In this document: positions 1 to 6,813 of the stretch, piece by piece
Layout of the letters: each line of letters starts with the position of its first letter
Numbering within the stretch: position 1 is the stretch's first letter
DNA from: JAAAOH01 sp041686235
Lineage (GTDB): Bacteria; Spirochaetota; Spirochaetia; DSM-27196; PWMO01
Assembly (NCBI GenBank): GCA_041686235.1
Contig: JAWLED010000064.1
Span: forward strand, 1 to 16,738
Direction of reading: 5' to 3'
Length of the DNA: 16,738 nt
Program-made: the position numbers and the translations under genes
Notes under the pieces: generated by a model
The model's database searches: none
Seen by the model: the letters and a program-made list of their open reading frames with translations, nothing else
Told to the model about the DNA's origin: nothing

Positions 1-187
1 CCTCCCCGAGTAATGCACGACGCCACCTGAAAACCCACCGTGGCACGCCTCGGGACGGTGAGCGCGGCGCCGCCCGGCGTAGCGTCCCGCATCACCTCTC
101 TCTCTTGTCGCTTTCCGCAACGAATTGCCGTCCGCACGAATCTCGATCCACAATTTTCCGACTTATTTTGAAATCTTTTGCGGTTGT

Positions 188-229
188 TTGATCTACATCA
201 TAGTGCGCTCCTCCTGCGTTTCGTAAACT
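188..229 (+). promoter_or_regulatory. Putative FNR-type class II promoter for the HMA/P-ATPase operon
   Basis: An imperfect FNR-like palindrome, TTGATCTACATCAT, lies at 188-201 (consensus TTGAT-N4-ATCAA, one mismatch in the last base). A TAAACT hexamer at 224-229 matches 4 of 6 bases of TATAAT. If that is the -10, the start site falls near 236 and the palindrome is centred at -41.5, the position used by class II FNR-family activators. No good -35 is present, as expected for an activated promoter. The site is seen directly; its use is inferred. The regulator at 8202-8861 is one candidate to bind it. Confidence 0.45.
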
Positions 230-259
230 CCCACATACCAAATGAAGAGGAGGATCATT

Positions 260-475
260 ATGACGACATTACTTCGAAGCTCCGAACTTTCTTGCCCATC
301 CTGCGTGGCGAAAATCAAGAACCATCTCAACGCCGTGGACGGCGTGCAAGACGCAGAGGTTCAGTTCAACACGGGAAAGATTGAAGTGAGCCACGACCCG
401 GAGCGCGCAACGCAAGAGCAGCTCGTGAAGGCTGTTCGCGAGGCGGGGTATGAATCCCGCGTCGCGCAGTTCTAA
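260..475 (+). CDS. Heavy-metal-associated (HMA) domain protein, 71 aa
   Basis: This is a stand-alone HMA (ferredoxin-fold metal-binding) domain. The metal-site pair is C12-P-S-C15 in an LSCPSC context near the N-terminus. It is followed by the usual pattern of a helix, a GV..AEV strand, an ..GKIEV.HDP strand and a final AVREAGYE helix. The length equals a single HMA domain, with no membrane segment. I chose the ATG at 260 because AGGAGG at 247-252 is well spaced for it; an in-frame ATG at 242 would lie upstream of that site. The gene ends only 10 nt before the ATPase start, so the two form an operon. The ATPase lacks an N-terminal metal-binding domain, so this protein probably serves as its detached metal-binding or chaperone domain. 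The metal cannot be told from sequence alone; Zn, Cd, Pb, Co or Cu are all possible for the fold. Confidence 0.85.
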   Translation: MTTLLRSSELSCPSCVAKIKNHLNAVDGVQDAEVQFNTGKIEVSHDPERATQEQLVKAVREAGYESRVAQF

Positions 476-485
476 GGAGGACATG

Positions 486-2666
486 ATGAATAGGAAAACA
501 CTTATCGCCTCAGGCATACTCATAGCAGCCTCGCTGTTACTCAAGCTGTTCTCGACGCTGCCCACCGTCGCCCCCTTCGTAATGGGGGCGGCGGCTGTGG
601 TCGCCGGGATCCCCGTCGCACTGAGCGCCTACCGATCCGCGGTTAACCGGCACGTAAGCATTGAAGCTCTCGTCACCGTTGCCGCCGTGGGCGCGATGGC
701 AATCGGCGAGTTTTGGGAGGCTGCCGCCGTAACCTTTCTGTTCAACCTCGGCAACTACCTCGAGGCCCGAACAATGGCCCGCACCCGCGGCGTCATTGGA
801 AGCCTCCTCGAGCTCGCCCCCGACACGGCCGTCGTGCTTCGCGGCGAGGAGTGGGTAGAAATCGGCGCGGGCGAAGTTCAGGCAGGCGATACCGTCGTGG
901 TCAGGCCCGGCGCGCAGGTACCGGTCGACGGACTCGTGCAATCCGGGACCTCTTCGGTCGACGAAAGCGCGATAACGGGCGAGCCCTACCCTAGAGGCGT
1001 CGAAGCCGAAGACGAGGTCTACGCCGGCACCTTCAACCAAGCAGGCATGTTGACGGTCGAGGCAACCGCTGCGGGGAGAGACACCACCCTCGCGCGCATC
1101 ATCCAGCGAGTGGAAGAGGCGCAGGAAGCCAAAGCTCCTACGCAACGCTTTATGGAGCGCTTCTCCAAATGGTACACGCCGGGGATCATCGTCGGCGCGG
1201 CGGTCATGTTTGCGATTACTCGAAACATTGAGCTTGCCCTGACCATCCTCGTCATCGGGTGCCCGGGCGCTTTGGTTATCTCCACGCCGGTTTCGGTGGT
1301 CGCCGGAATCGGTGGAGCGGCAAAACGAGGCATTCTCATGAAAGGCGGCGCCCACCTCGAGGAGAGCGGCAGAATAACCGCGGTGGCCCTCGACAAAACG
1401 GGAACGCTCACCCGCGGACGACCGGAGGTTACGGAGACCGTTGTATTTCCGGCGGACGGCGGGGAGGCGCCGCTGCGGACGGCTGAGCCTGCGGGCGTCG
1501 GTGAGGGCGCCGCCGCCGGTGGGGCGGCCGGGGACGCCGTCGCGGTTTCGGACACCGTAAGTGGCGGCGCCGCCGCCGGTGGGGCCGCGGCCGGGAGCGC
1601 CCCGCCGCGCCCAGCAGAGGTTGCCGCGTGGGACGGAACCGGTGGGGCGACGTCTGTTGCGGAGGCCCACACTGCGGTGGGCTCGGCCGGCTCGGCCGGG
1701 TCGAACGGCTCGGGAACGCAGCCGGCCCCCGCTGTGAGCAAGCAGGACCTCTTGTACTGGGCGGCGATAGCGGAAAAGGGAACCGAGCATCCGCTGTCCC
1801 ACGCGGTGCTGCGGGCCGTCAGCGGCGCGGACAGGGTGCCTAACCCCGAGCGCGCGGAGGTGCTGGCCGGACGGGGGATCGAAGCCGGGTACGACGGGCA
1901 TACGATTCTCGTCGGCTCGCCGCGGCTCATGGAGGAACAGGGCTTCGATCTTGAGCCCTACAACGCGTTTATCGGCGGCGGCGCGGGCACCAGCACCGGC
2001 GACACGTCCGGTCACGGTGACAGCGACACCGCCGTTGACGGCGCCAACCCCAGCGCGCGAACCGACGGGGCAACTCCGGTACTCGTGGGGCTCGACGGCC
2101 GCCTTGCAGGCGCTCTGTTCATTACCGATCCCATCCGTAGCGACGCTCGAGAGGCGATTGCCGCCCTCTACAAAAACGGTGTTAAGAAGGTGGTCATGCT
2201 TACCGGGGATAACCCCCTCACCGCACAACACGTCGCCGACGAGCTCGGTATCTCCGACGTGTATGCCGGACTGCTCCCGGATGAAAAGCTCACCAAAGTA
2301 CAGGAGCTTCAAAGCGAGGGCTACGTAACCGCGATGGTAGGTGACGGGGTAAACGACGCCCCCGCACTCGCTGCGGCAAATGTCGGTATAGCAATGGGTG
2401 CTGCCGGAAACGACGTGGCGATCGAGACCGCCGACATCGCGCTCATGCGCGACGACCTCATGCTGCTTGCACAGGCGGTTCGCCGAGCCAGGCTGACGCT
2501 GCGAAACATTCGCGAAAACGTGATCGTGGCAATGGTTACCGTTGCGGCGCTATTGACCGGCGTGCTCCTTGGAGAAGTCCGCATGGCCGGAGGCATGCTC
2601 ATACACGAGGCTTCGGTCATGGTCGTCGTGCTCAATGCAATGCGGCTCTTGCGAGACCGCACATAG
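486..2666 (+). CDS. P1B-type heavy-metal-transporting ATPase, CPG variant, 726 aa
   Basis: This is an inner-membrane metal efflux pump of the P1B ATPase family. Visible motifs in order are two N-terminal helices (about 5-49), a second hairpin (about 59-95), actuator loop TGEPYP (164-169), transmembrane metal motif CPG (259-261), phosphorylation site DKTGTLT (303-309), N-domain EHP (434-436), MLTGDNP, hinge GDGVNDAP (619-626) and a last helix with HEAS (707-710). ZntA/CadA pumps normally carry CPC with a D-x-G in the last helix, and Co-type (P1B-4) pumps carry SPC with HEGGT. This CPG/HEAS pair fits neither cleanly, so the substrate is open. Residues 322-417 are an Ala/Gly-rich low-complexity insertion, and a second Gly/Ser/Thr-rich stretch lies near 496-525. 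The HMA domain is a separate gene just upstream. AAGGAGG at 474-480 favours the ATG at 486, with 483 as an alternative. Confidence 0.9.
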   Translation: MNRKTLIASGILIAASLLLKLFSTLPTVAPFVMGAAAVVAGIPVALSAYRSAVNRHVSIEALVTVAAVGAMAIGEFWEAAAVTFLFNLGNYLEARTMARTRGVIGSLLELAPDTAVVLRGEEWVEIGAGEVQAGDTVVVRPGAQVPVDGLVQSGTSSVDESAITGEPYPRGVEAEDEVYAGTFNQAGMLTVEATAAGRDTTLARIIQRVEEAQEAKAPTQRFMERFSKWYTPGIIVGAAVMFAITRNIELALTILVIGCPGALVISTPVSVVAGIGGAAKRGILMKGGAHLEESGRITAVALDKTGTLTRGRPEVTETVVFPADGGEAPLRTAEPAGVGEGAAAGGAAGDAVAVSDTVSGGAAAGGAAAGSAPPRPAEVAAWDGTGGATSVAEAHTAVGSAGSAGSNGSGTQPAPAVSKQDLLYWAAIAEKGTEHPLSHAVLRAVSGADRVPNPERAEVLAGRGIEAGYDGHTILVGSPRLMEEQGFDLEPYNAFIGGGAGTSTGDTSGHGDSDTAVDGANPSARTDGATPVLVGLDGRLAGALFITDPIRSDAREAIAALYKNGVKKVVMLTGDNPLTAQHVADELGISDVYAGLLPDEKLTKVQELQSEGYVTAMVGDGVNDAPALAAANVGIAMGAAGNDVAIETADIALMRDDLMLLAQAVRRARLTLRNIRENVIVAMVTVAALLTGVLLGEVRMAGGMLIHEASVMVVVLNAMRLLRDRT
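1449..1736 (+). other. Low-complexity insertion in the ATPase nucleotide-binding domain
   Basis: This segment encodes residues 322-417 between the DKTGTLT motif and the EHP motif, and is almost entirely Ala, Gly, Ser, Pro and Thr. In E. coli ZntA these two motifs are about 40 residues apart; here they are about 130 apart, so roughly 90 residues are extra. The reading frame stays open and the downstream ATPase motifs are intact, so the insertion is tolerated rather than disruptive. It probably forms a disordered loop. Its base composition is richer in GC than the flanking pump sequence. Confidence 0.75.
1506..1585 (+). repeat. In-frame 20-nt direct repeat inside the ATPase insertion
   Basis: An identical 20-nt GC-rich unit beginning GGCGCCGCCGCC occurs at 1506-1525 and 1566-1585. 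The period is 60 nt, so both copies read in the same frame and encode a GAAAGGA-type peptide. This points to growth of the insertion by in-frame duplication. Confidence 0.8.
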
Positions 2667-2787
2667 CCGCAGCGCTTGCTTTTACGAACCTCAGGGGATT
2701 ATCCTAACCGCAGGCGTCGGGTTTCACGCTTCTTACGAGCTTCGTTGGAGCCCGGCGCCGAAACGGAACCCCGGAGGTTCGACACGT

Positions 2788-3318
2788 ATGGCTAAGAAAT
2801 TTTGGAACAAACCGCGAATAGTCTTTGCAACCTGGGCCGCCGCCGAGCTGGTCGGCTGGCTCACGACTCACTACTTCTTTTTGGATTTCAGGGCGAACTG
2901 GGTGTGGTTGGTGCTCTCTCTCATTGCATTCGTGCCGATGGTGCGCTACATGCCGTGGAAACAGAAGAAGCTACGGAAGATACTGTTGCTGTGGCTCGTT
3001 ACCGTCGCAGTGGGCCTCGCCGTATCCTTTCTCACCTTCGAGGTCGATCCCCTGCTGCCCTTGGCCGGCTATCTCGGCGTGTTTTGGCTGTTCCTCATGG
3101 GTATAGCGTTTTTCGTGAATGCGCTGTGGTGGACACCGGGGCTTTTCATTATCGGTGGCGCCTTGCAGATTGCCGCGGGGGTCCTGCCGTTCGCGTTTCC
3201 GATTCTCATTGCCGACCAATACCTCGTGGCAGCGGTAGCCGGAACCGGCGCGATGCTGATTTTGCTTCCCAACAAGCGATTGCGTACGCGCAAAAAGAGC
3301 GCGGCAGCGGCGGCCTAA
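2788..3318 (+). CDS. Multi-spanning membrane protein of unknown function, 176 aa
   Basis: I do not recognise a family. The protein starts MAKKFWNKP and is strongly hydrophobic, with five or six likely membrane segments at roughly residues 10-31, 36-52, 63-84, 90-110, 114-130 and 135-158. Short basic loops include MPWKQKKLRK. It ends in a positively charged tail (NKRLRTRKK) followed by five alanines. I see no conserved catalytic or metal-binding motif. I chose the ATG at 2788 because GGAGG at 2773-2777 precedes it. An open frame runs further upstream into the ATPase gene, but that part overlaps known coding sequence in another frame. The gene follows the ATPase by 121 nt on the same strand, so co-transcription is possible but not shown. 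It converges on hcp downstream. Confidence 0.7.
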   Translation: MAKKFWNKPRIVFATWAAAELVGWLTTHYFFLDFRANWVWLVLSLIAFVPMVRYMPWKQKKLRKILLLWLVTVAVGLAVSFLTFEVDPLLPLAGYLGVFWLFLMGIAFFVNALWWTPGLFIIGGALQIAAGVLPFAFPILIADQYLVAAVAGTGAMLILLPNKRLRTRKKSAAAAA

Positions 3319-3447
3319 CCGGGGCCAAACCGGCGCCGGCGGCAGCCGCGGCCGGTGCCGCGGCCTGCCTGCCGGCATGGCCGGCTGCCTCGGGGTGGCT
3401 CACCCTCGGGTTTGGCTCACCCTCGGGGTCGCATCACAGGGGCACTC
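3319..3447. repeat. GC-rich convergent intergenic island with hairpin and direct repeats
   Basis: This spacer separates two convergent genes and is very GC-rich. A strong hairpin is visible: GGCAGCCGCGGC (3341-3352), loop CGGT, and GCCGCGGCCTGCC (3357-3369), which pair over 12 bp with one bulged base. A 14-nt direct repeat GGCTCACCCTCGGG follows at 3397-3410 and 3414-3427. The hairpin could stop transcription from either side, but neither strand has a T-run, so it is not a classical intrinsic terminator. Confidence 0.6.
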
Positions 3448-5076
3448 TTATGCAGTTATCGCCTCGACGTCACTCTCGACGTCGCTCGTGGCCTTGAGGT
3501 TGAACGTCTCGACAATGGTCTGCTTAACGTTCTCCGAGACGAAGGCCGGAAGCGTGGGCCCAATGCGAACGCCCTTGAATCCAAGTGCGAGAAGCGCGAG
3601 CAGTACACACACCGCCTTTTGCTCGTACCAAGCTACCGCAAAGTCGACCGGGAGATCGTTGAGATCATCGAGCCCGAAGACCTCCTTGAGCTTGAGCGCG
3701 ATGGCGGCAATTGAATAGGAATCGTTGCACTGACCGGCGTCGAGCACCCGCGGGATCCCGCCGATGTCGCCGAGGTCGAGCTTGTTGTAGCGGTATTTTG
3801 CGCAACCCGCGGTCATGATGACCGTATCGTTGGGCAGCTCTTTTGCAAGGTCGGTAAAGTATTCGCGCGATTTCATCCGGCCGTCACAACCGGCCATGAC
3901 AACAAACTTCTTGATAGCACCCGAATTAACCGCGTCCACCACTTTGTCGGCAAGTTGCTCGACCTGGTGATGCGCAAAACCGCCGACGATCTCGCCCTCT
4001 TCGATTTGCTCGGGCGGGTCACAGGTCTTGGCAAGCTCTATGATCCGGGAGAAATCCTTCGGCCGGCCGTCCTCGCGATCCGGGATGTGCGTAACGTCGG
4101 GGTAGCCTGCCATGCCGGTGGTGAATATTCGATCCTTGTAGGAGTCGCGCACCGGGGTAATGCAGTTGGTCGTCATCAAAATGGGGCCGTTGAAGCTCTT
4201 AAACTCGGTGTTCTGCTTGTACCACGAGCCGCCGTAGTTTCCAACGAAATGATCGTACTTCTTAAACGCCGGATAATAGTTGGCCGGCAGCATCTCCGAA
4301 TGCGTGTAGACGTCGACACCGCTGTCTTTCGTCTGTTCCAACAGCTCGGCCATGTCTTTGAGGTCGTGCCCTGAGATGAGAATGCCGGGGCGGTTTTGCG
4401 TGCCGATATTCACTTTGGTGATCTCCGGGTGGCCGTAGGTCCCGGTGTTCGCGCTGTCCAACAGAGCCATTGTTTTTACCGCGGTATTGCCGGTGGCAAC
4501 AAGAGTTTCTGTAAGCTCGCCGAGCGACTTGTCCTCGATCGTCGCCACGAGCTCATCGATCATCTCGCGGTAGATCTCTTCGTCTTCGTAGCCGAGAATT
4601 GCCGCATGCTCACCGTAGGCAGCGAGCCCTTTCATCCCGTACACGATAAACTCTCTCAGCGAGCGCACGTCTTCGTCTTCGGTGGCCAATACCGACGCCA
4701 CGGCAAAGGCCGATTCGAGCTCATCGACTGTTTTCGCATCGAAGGCCGCCGCTGCGGGAAGCTTTTCTCCCGTGGCGTAGGTTGCCGCAAGGGCCTTCTT
4801 GCGCTCGAGCGTCTCGAAGGTAAGCTCGGTAATGCGCCCGGTGTCGAAGTTTGCGTTGGTAATGGTCGCAAACAGCGCGCGCATAATGAAGTTTCCCTCA
4901 TCTGCGATGGACTCTCCGGCTTGCGCCTTCTTTTGGGCAAGATAGGCAAGTCCCTTCAGGTTGTAGACGAGAACGTCCATGTGATTTGATGTTTCGTCCG
5001 CTTTACCGCAGACGCCCCGAGTGGTGCAGCCTACGTTCTTTGAAGCTTCCTGACATTGATAGCAAAACATACTCAT
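3448..5076 (-). CDS. hcp: Hybrid cluster protein (hydroxylamine / nitric oxide reductase), class I, 542 aa
   Basis: Hcp is a cytoplasmic Fe-S protein that reduces hydroxylamine in vitro; in E. coli it acts as a high-affinity NO reductase. The N-terminal cubane ligands are C5, C8, C17 and C23 (C-x2-C-x8-C-x5-C), the spacing of class I enzymes from strict anaerobes. The hybrid-cluster ligands are all present: H237, E261, C305, C397 (in MAGCDGR, the persulfide cysteine), C425, C450, E485 and K487 (in WYEQK). They run parallel to the Desulfovibrio vulgaris ligands with a constant offset of 7 to 9. The length is normal and the enzyme should be active. AGGAGG at 5083-5088 fixes the start. The start codon overlaps the stop of the upstream ABC ATPase (ATGA), so hcp is the last gene of a coupled operon. 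A TACAAT at 5094-5099 could be an internal -10, but no good -35 accompanies it. Confidence 0.97.
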   Translation of the reverse strand: MSMFCYQCQEASKNVGCTTRGVCGKADETSNHMDVLVYNLKGLAYLAQKKAQAGESIADEGNFIMRALFATITNANFDTGRITELTFETLERKKALAATYATGEKLPAAAAFDAKTVDELESAFAVASVLATEDEDVRSLREFIVYGMKGLAAYGEHAAILGYEDEEIYREMIDELVATIEDKSLGELTETLVATGNTAVKTMALLDSANTGTYGHPEITKVNIGTQNRPGILISGHDLKDMAELLEQTKDSGVDVYTHSEMLPANYYPAFKKYDHFVGNYGGSWYKQNTEFKSFNGPILMTTNCITPVRDSYKDRIFTTGMAGYPDVTHIPDREDGRPKDFSRIIELAKTCDPPEQIEEGEIVGGFAHHQVEQLADKVVDAVNSGAIKKFVVMAGCDGRMKSREYFTDLAKELPNDTVIMTAGCAKYRYNKLDLGDIGGIPRVLDAGQCNDSYSIAAIALKLKEVFGLDDLNDLPVDFAVAWYEQKAVCVLLALLALGFKGVRIGPTLPAFVSENVKQTIVETFNLKATSDVESDVEAITA

Positions 5077-6113
5077 TGCATTCCTCCTGTGGAATTGTAT
5101 TCGAAATTGTTTGTTGCATTATGTGCGTGTATCGTGTGCGGTCCCACGCGTTCGCCGCGTCGAAGCGCGCTACGAAGGGTGGTCTGCTGTCGATCGAGTC
5201 GAACCAGCTCCTCGAGCAGGACCCGTTCTTCGGCGCTCGACTCGAGGACCTCCCGGATGCCGCCGTTCTCGATAACAAGCCGCTTGTCGGCCTTGAGTGC
5301 AAGCATGGGATCGTGGGTCGCCATGAGGACGATTTTCTCCTCGCCGGTGAGAACCTCCAGCGCGGCAAGGCGATCTATGCCGGCGTTTTCGATCTCGTCG
5401 ATGAGGACCACCGGCGAGGAGCTCAAGATGGCGGTGTCTGCGATCATAAGCGAGCGGGCTTGGCCGCCGCTGAGCGCGGTCAGTTGGGTCTCGCCGCTGA
5501 AAGACTCCCCCGCAAGCTCGTTTGCCGTCTCGATAACGCGCCGGCACACCTCCTCGGCATTGGGCGTGAAGCGGCTTTCGGCGTGGAGGGCGAGGAACTC
5601 CGAGACCGAGACATCCATCACGAAGTTCATGTTTTGTGAGAGCTGCGCAACGATGCTCGGGCCTCCGCCAAACCGTCGGCTGAGGTCGGGCTCGGATTCG
5701 TTTACCAGCACCCGGCGCGAGGTGGGCGTGTCCGCCTGGGCCATCCACTCGATGTCGGCGAGGAGTCGGCTCTTGCCGCTTCCCGTCGGGCCCACGATGC
5801 ACACGATCTCGCCGGCGCTCACCTGAAGCTCTCCGAAGGGTTCGCCTGCCCCATCCTTATCGGTGCCGGCTTGTATGCTGATACTCGTGATGCGTTCGCT
5901 CTTATCTTCTCCGAGGAACTCCGCCATCCCATCGATGAACTCCATTGCCTCCTCGGCGAGCCCGAGTTGAGAGAGGGTCTTTTCTTCGCAGTCGGCCGGC
6001 ACGACGCCCTTGCCGGCGAGAAACTCTTGGAGGTACGGATATTCGCGAACGAGCTCGGCCACGGTGGCGGTTTTTACTGCCGCGGTGTCGGTCTGCAAAT
6101 CAGCCGTGTGCAT
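5073..6113 (-). CDS. ABC-type ATPase with N-terminal DUF1858-like domain, Hcp operon, 346 aa
   Basis: This is a soluble ATP-binding cassette protein. Residues about 16-67 (TVAELVREYPYLQEFL...) resemble the DUF1858 helical domain, which is known from hybrid-cluster-associated proteins. The ABC domain follows: Walker A GPTGSGKS (108-115), a Q-loop around 157-160, signature LSGGQ (214-218), Walker B VVLIDE (235-240) and switch H267. All catalytic elements are present. The gene overlaps the upstream GTPase by 14 nt and the hcp start by 4 nt. No membrane permease is encoded in the operon, so it may drive a conformational or assembly step rather than transport. I chose the ATG at 6113 because AAAGGGGG at 6121-6128 is correctly spaced; a longer frame to 6209 runs antisense-like through the GTPase. 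The last 20 or so residues are Asn/His-rich and read through the AT-rich hcp leader. Confidence 0.88.
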   Translation of the reverse strand: MHTADLQTDTAAVKTATVAELVREYPYLQEFLAGKGVVPADCEEKTLSQLGLAEEAMEFIDGMAEFLGEDKSERITSISIQAGTDKDGAGEPFGELQVSAGEIVCIVGPTGSGKSRLLADIEWMAQADTPTSRRVLVNESEPDLSRRFGGGPSIVAQLSQNMNFVMDVSVSEFLALHAESRFTPNAEEVCRRVIETANELAGESFSGETQLTALSGGQARSLMIADTAILSSSPVVLIDEIENAGIDRLAALEVLTGEEKIVLMATHDPMLALKADKRLVIENGGIREVLESSAEERVLLEELVRLDRQQTTLRSALRRGERVGPHTIHAHNATNNFEYNSTGGMQ

Positions 6114-6813
6114 TAGCTTGCCCCCTTTCGATGGACATGCTCCGCACGTTTCCGAGCTGGTACTCACTGCCGATGCGCGTCTCGCCGAGGCAGTAGGAAC
6201 ACAACGCACTCGGCATGGGAAAGCGGAGTCGACGACCTGCTATCTTGTCCAGCTCGCCGGCGTGTTCCCACAACAGTCGACCGAGCTCGTACCCACCCTG
6301 TCCCGACAGGCCGTTCACCTGGAGAACCGCGGCCTTGGGATTGGCGGTCCGCACGCGGGAGGCGAACACTTCGCGCTCGGCCTGGCTTACGATGTCGCCC
6401 TTGGTGACGACAACGATATCCGCCGCTTTTAGCATGGGACCGATTTTTCGCGGTGTAGACAGACCGCTGAGGTTATCGATTACACAGACCGCGGTAACTC
6501 CCTCTATGTGGGGCGAGCACCGGTTACAGAGCCCGGCGGATTCGGAGAAGAGCAGGTCGAACCCGTCTGCCACGCCCCAGTCGAAGGCGGTCTCGATGTT
6601 GCTTACGAAGTAGTGGTCGGGGCACAGTGACCCCGAAAGCCCCTTTTGAACGGGGATTCCTGCAGCGCGGTAGCGCTCGTCGTCGTCCGTTGCAAGACAA
6701 TCGAACTTAATGACGCCTGCTTGGATATCGCGGCTGCGCAGCTCCATCGCCGTCTTTAGCACGACGGCGGTTTTCCCGCACGAAGGCGGACCCGATACGG
6801 TTACAAGCCTCAT
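6100..6813 (-). CDS. HypB/UreG-like P-loop GTPase with two CxxC pairs, 237 aa
   Basis: This belongs to the SIMIBI/G3E group of metallocentre GTPases, closest by eye to HypB. The P-loop is GPPSCGKT (8-15). The segment KFDCLATDDDERYRAAGIPV matches the D..TD.DA.R...GVPV region of HypB, followed by C64 where HypB has the GCHL cysteine. SESAGLCNRC (90-99) replaces the ENVGNLVCP metal-switch region and carries a C96-x2-C99 pair. The G4-like base motif is TKGD (137-140). A C-terminal CSYC (205-208) adds a second pair. In HypB and UreG such GTPases deliver nickel. Here the partner is probably Hcp or its accessory proteins, which suggests delivery or checking of an Fe-S or other metal centre; that is inference. 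The start overlaps the upstream stop as ATGA at 6810-6813, indicating translational coupling. Confidence 0.8.
   Translation of the reverse strand: MRLVTVSGPPSCGKTAVVLKTAMELRSRDIQAGVIKFDCLATDDDERYRAAGIPVQKGLSGSLCPDHYFVSNIETAFDWGVADGFDLLFSESAGLCNRCSPHIEGVTAVCVIDNLSGLSTPRKIGPMLKAADIVVVTKGDIVSQAEREVFASRVRTANPKAAVLQVNGLSGQGGYELGRLLWEHAGELDKIAGRRLRFPMPSALCSYCLGETRIGSEYQLGNVRSMSIERGQANAHG

Noticed and set aside
1..92. Possible 5' end of a divergent minus-strand gene starting with ATG at 92-90 and open to the window edge
   Set aside because: Only 30 codons are visible, the GAGG-like ribosome site is too close to the ATG, and an open frame of this length is expected by chance in GC-rich DNA. No family is recognisable. 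I see nothing else supportable in 1-187.
537..2312. Long open frame on the minus strand opposite the metal ATPase
   Set aside because: It is antisense to a gene with all P-type ATPase motifs, has no ribosome site or recognisable domain, and is typical of GC-rich antisense frames.
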